DNA of 12,356 bases from CAYWEP01 sp964613075 (GTDB taxonomy: Bacteria; Patescibacteriota; Microgenomatia; Levybacterales; UBA12049). Every line of letters starts with the position of its first letter. Position 1 is the stretch's first letter. Both the position numbers and the translations under genes were made by a program. This document shows positions 11,924 through 12,356 of the stretch, piece after piece. The stretch spans positions 1-12,356 of the forward strand of contig CAZTFV010000036.1 in NCBI GenBank assembly GCA_964613075.1, given 5' to 3'. Under the pieces are notes generated by a model, which was not told where the DNA came from, searched no databases, and worked only from the letters and a program-made list of their open reading frames with translations.

Positions 11924-12356
11924 ATGAAAAAAATGAAAGCCTTTCTATTACTCATTAGTAGTTTGTTCCTGTTTTTTACATGGACAGATCAAGCAGTAGC
12001 TCAATGCAGTGGCAAGGCGATTTGTTGTCTTGCCTGGGATTCTGGATCTTGTTGTAAACCAGGTACGGGAGGAGATTTAGGAAATCCATGTCAAGCATGC
12101 AACCCACGTTTGGAAAACTGCAGATGCAGTAGTGGACAGTGTAGCTCATCAACTGCCACACGTTGTGATGCATCTTGTGGTACAGGAAATTGCGATCCGA
12201 GTATACCCGGACATATTAATCAATGTTCTAGTACTGGAGGAGGTGAATCTCCCCCTACTGATGGTGGTGGCGGTGAACCACCCCCCCAAGAGCCACCACC
12301 AGATGATTCTGGTCCACCCTCAGTACCAACGTCTAGAGCTCAGATGCCATCCAGCA
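11924..12356 (+). CDS. Secreted cysteine-rich protein with a Pro/Gly linker (partial, right edge)
   Basis: The frame stays open from ATG at 11924 to the edge (144 codons). Residues 1-26 form a Sec signal peptide (MKKMKAFLLLISSLFLFFTW, AVA before Q27). Then 14 cysteines fall within residues 28-101, in pairs and clusters: CC (34-35), CC (43-44), CxxC (56-59), CxC (66-68) and single ones. No lipobox is present because Q27 precedes C28. Residues 105-138 are a Gly/Pro-rich acidic linker (GGGESPPTDGGGGEPPPQEP), suggesting a larger domain beyond the window. Many disulfides outside the cell are likely. It starts 11 nt after the previous stop codon, so the two are cotranscribed. I do not know the family. 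Confidence 0.8.
   Translation, partial: MKKMKAFLLLISSLFLFFTWTDQAVAQCSGKAICCLAWDSGSCCKPGTGGDLGNPCQACNPRLENCRCSSGQCSSSTATRCDASCGTGNCDPSIPGHINQCSSTGGGESPPTDGGGGEPPPQEPPPDDSGPPSVPTSRAQMPSS

Overview
The window looks like a piece of a Patescibacteria (CPR) genome, possibly Microgenomates-like. That guess rests on short tightly packed genes, moderate-to-low GC, almost no Shine-Dalgarno sites, many small membrane-anchored proteins of unknown function, and an unusual load of short repeats. No single marker fixes the lineage. The ends cut two genes: hisS at the left edge (minus strand) and a cysteine-rich secreted protein at the right edge (plus strand).

Layout. 1-1081: the 5' part of hisS, two nested MITE-like elements ending 8 bp upstream of its start codon, a tiny promoter-plus-terminator unit, a C-terminally short NYN-domain gene, and a 14-codon remnant or mimic of the hisS start. 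1152-5815: a minus-strand run, in transcription order a membrane-anchored Ig-like protein, a secreted two-repeat beta protein, a Xaa-Pro peptidase, and a 754-residue protein I do not recognise. 5816-5933: a divergent promoter region. 5934-8183: a plus-strand run of a metallo-beta-lactamase-fold protein without its metal site, replicative helicase DnaB, and a 68-residue proline-rich protein with the only strong ribosome-binding site seen. 8206-8472: a hairpin, a second inverted copy of the MITE with a perfect 8-bp target duplication, and a canonical promoter. 8473-9757: an FTR1 iron permease and a flavodoxin, 1 nt apart. 9758-10186: no convincing gene; it holds a composite palindromic repeat and a solo MITE end. 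10187-12356: three exported or membrane proteins (Tat signal, membrane anchor, Cys-rich), likely a cell-surface gene set.

How it fits together: the core functions are translation (hisS), replication (dnaB) and peptide turnover (pepP). The FTR1-flavodoxin pair points to iron uptake or redox adaptation. The rest is envelope. The most unusual signals are (1) a MITE family with GTAA ends and 8-bp duplications, like IS66-family ends, with one copy supplying the region upstream of hisS; (2) heptanucleotide tandem repeats, one of them five perfect TTACTAC units inside a signal peptide where unit loss or gain would switch the gene off; (3) a second hisS start in front of the NYN gene; and (4) -10-like hexamers placed so close to start codons that several mRNAs should be leaderless.
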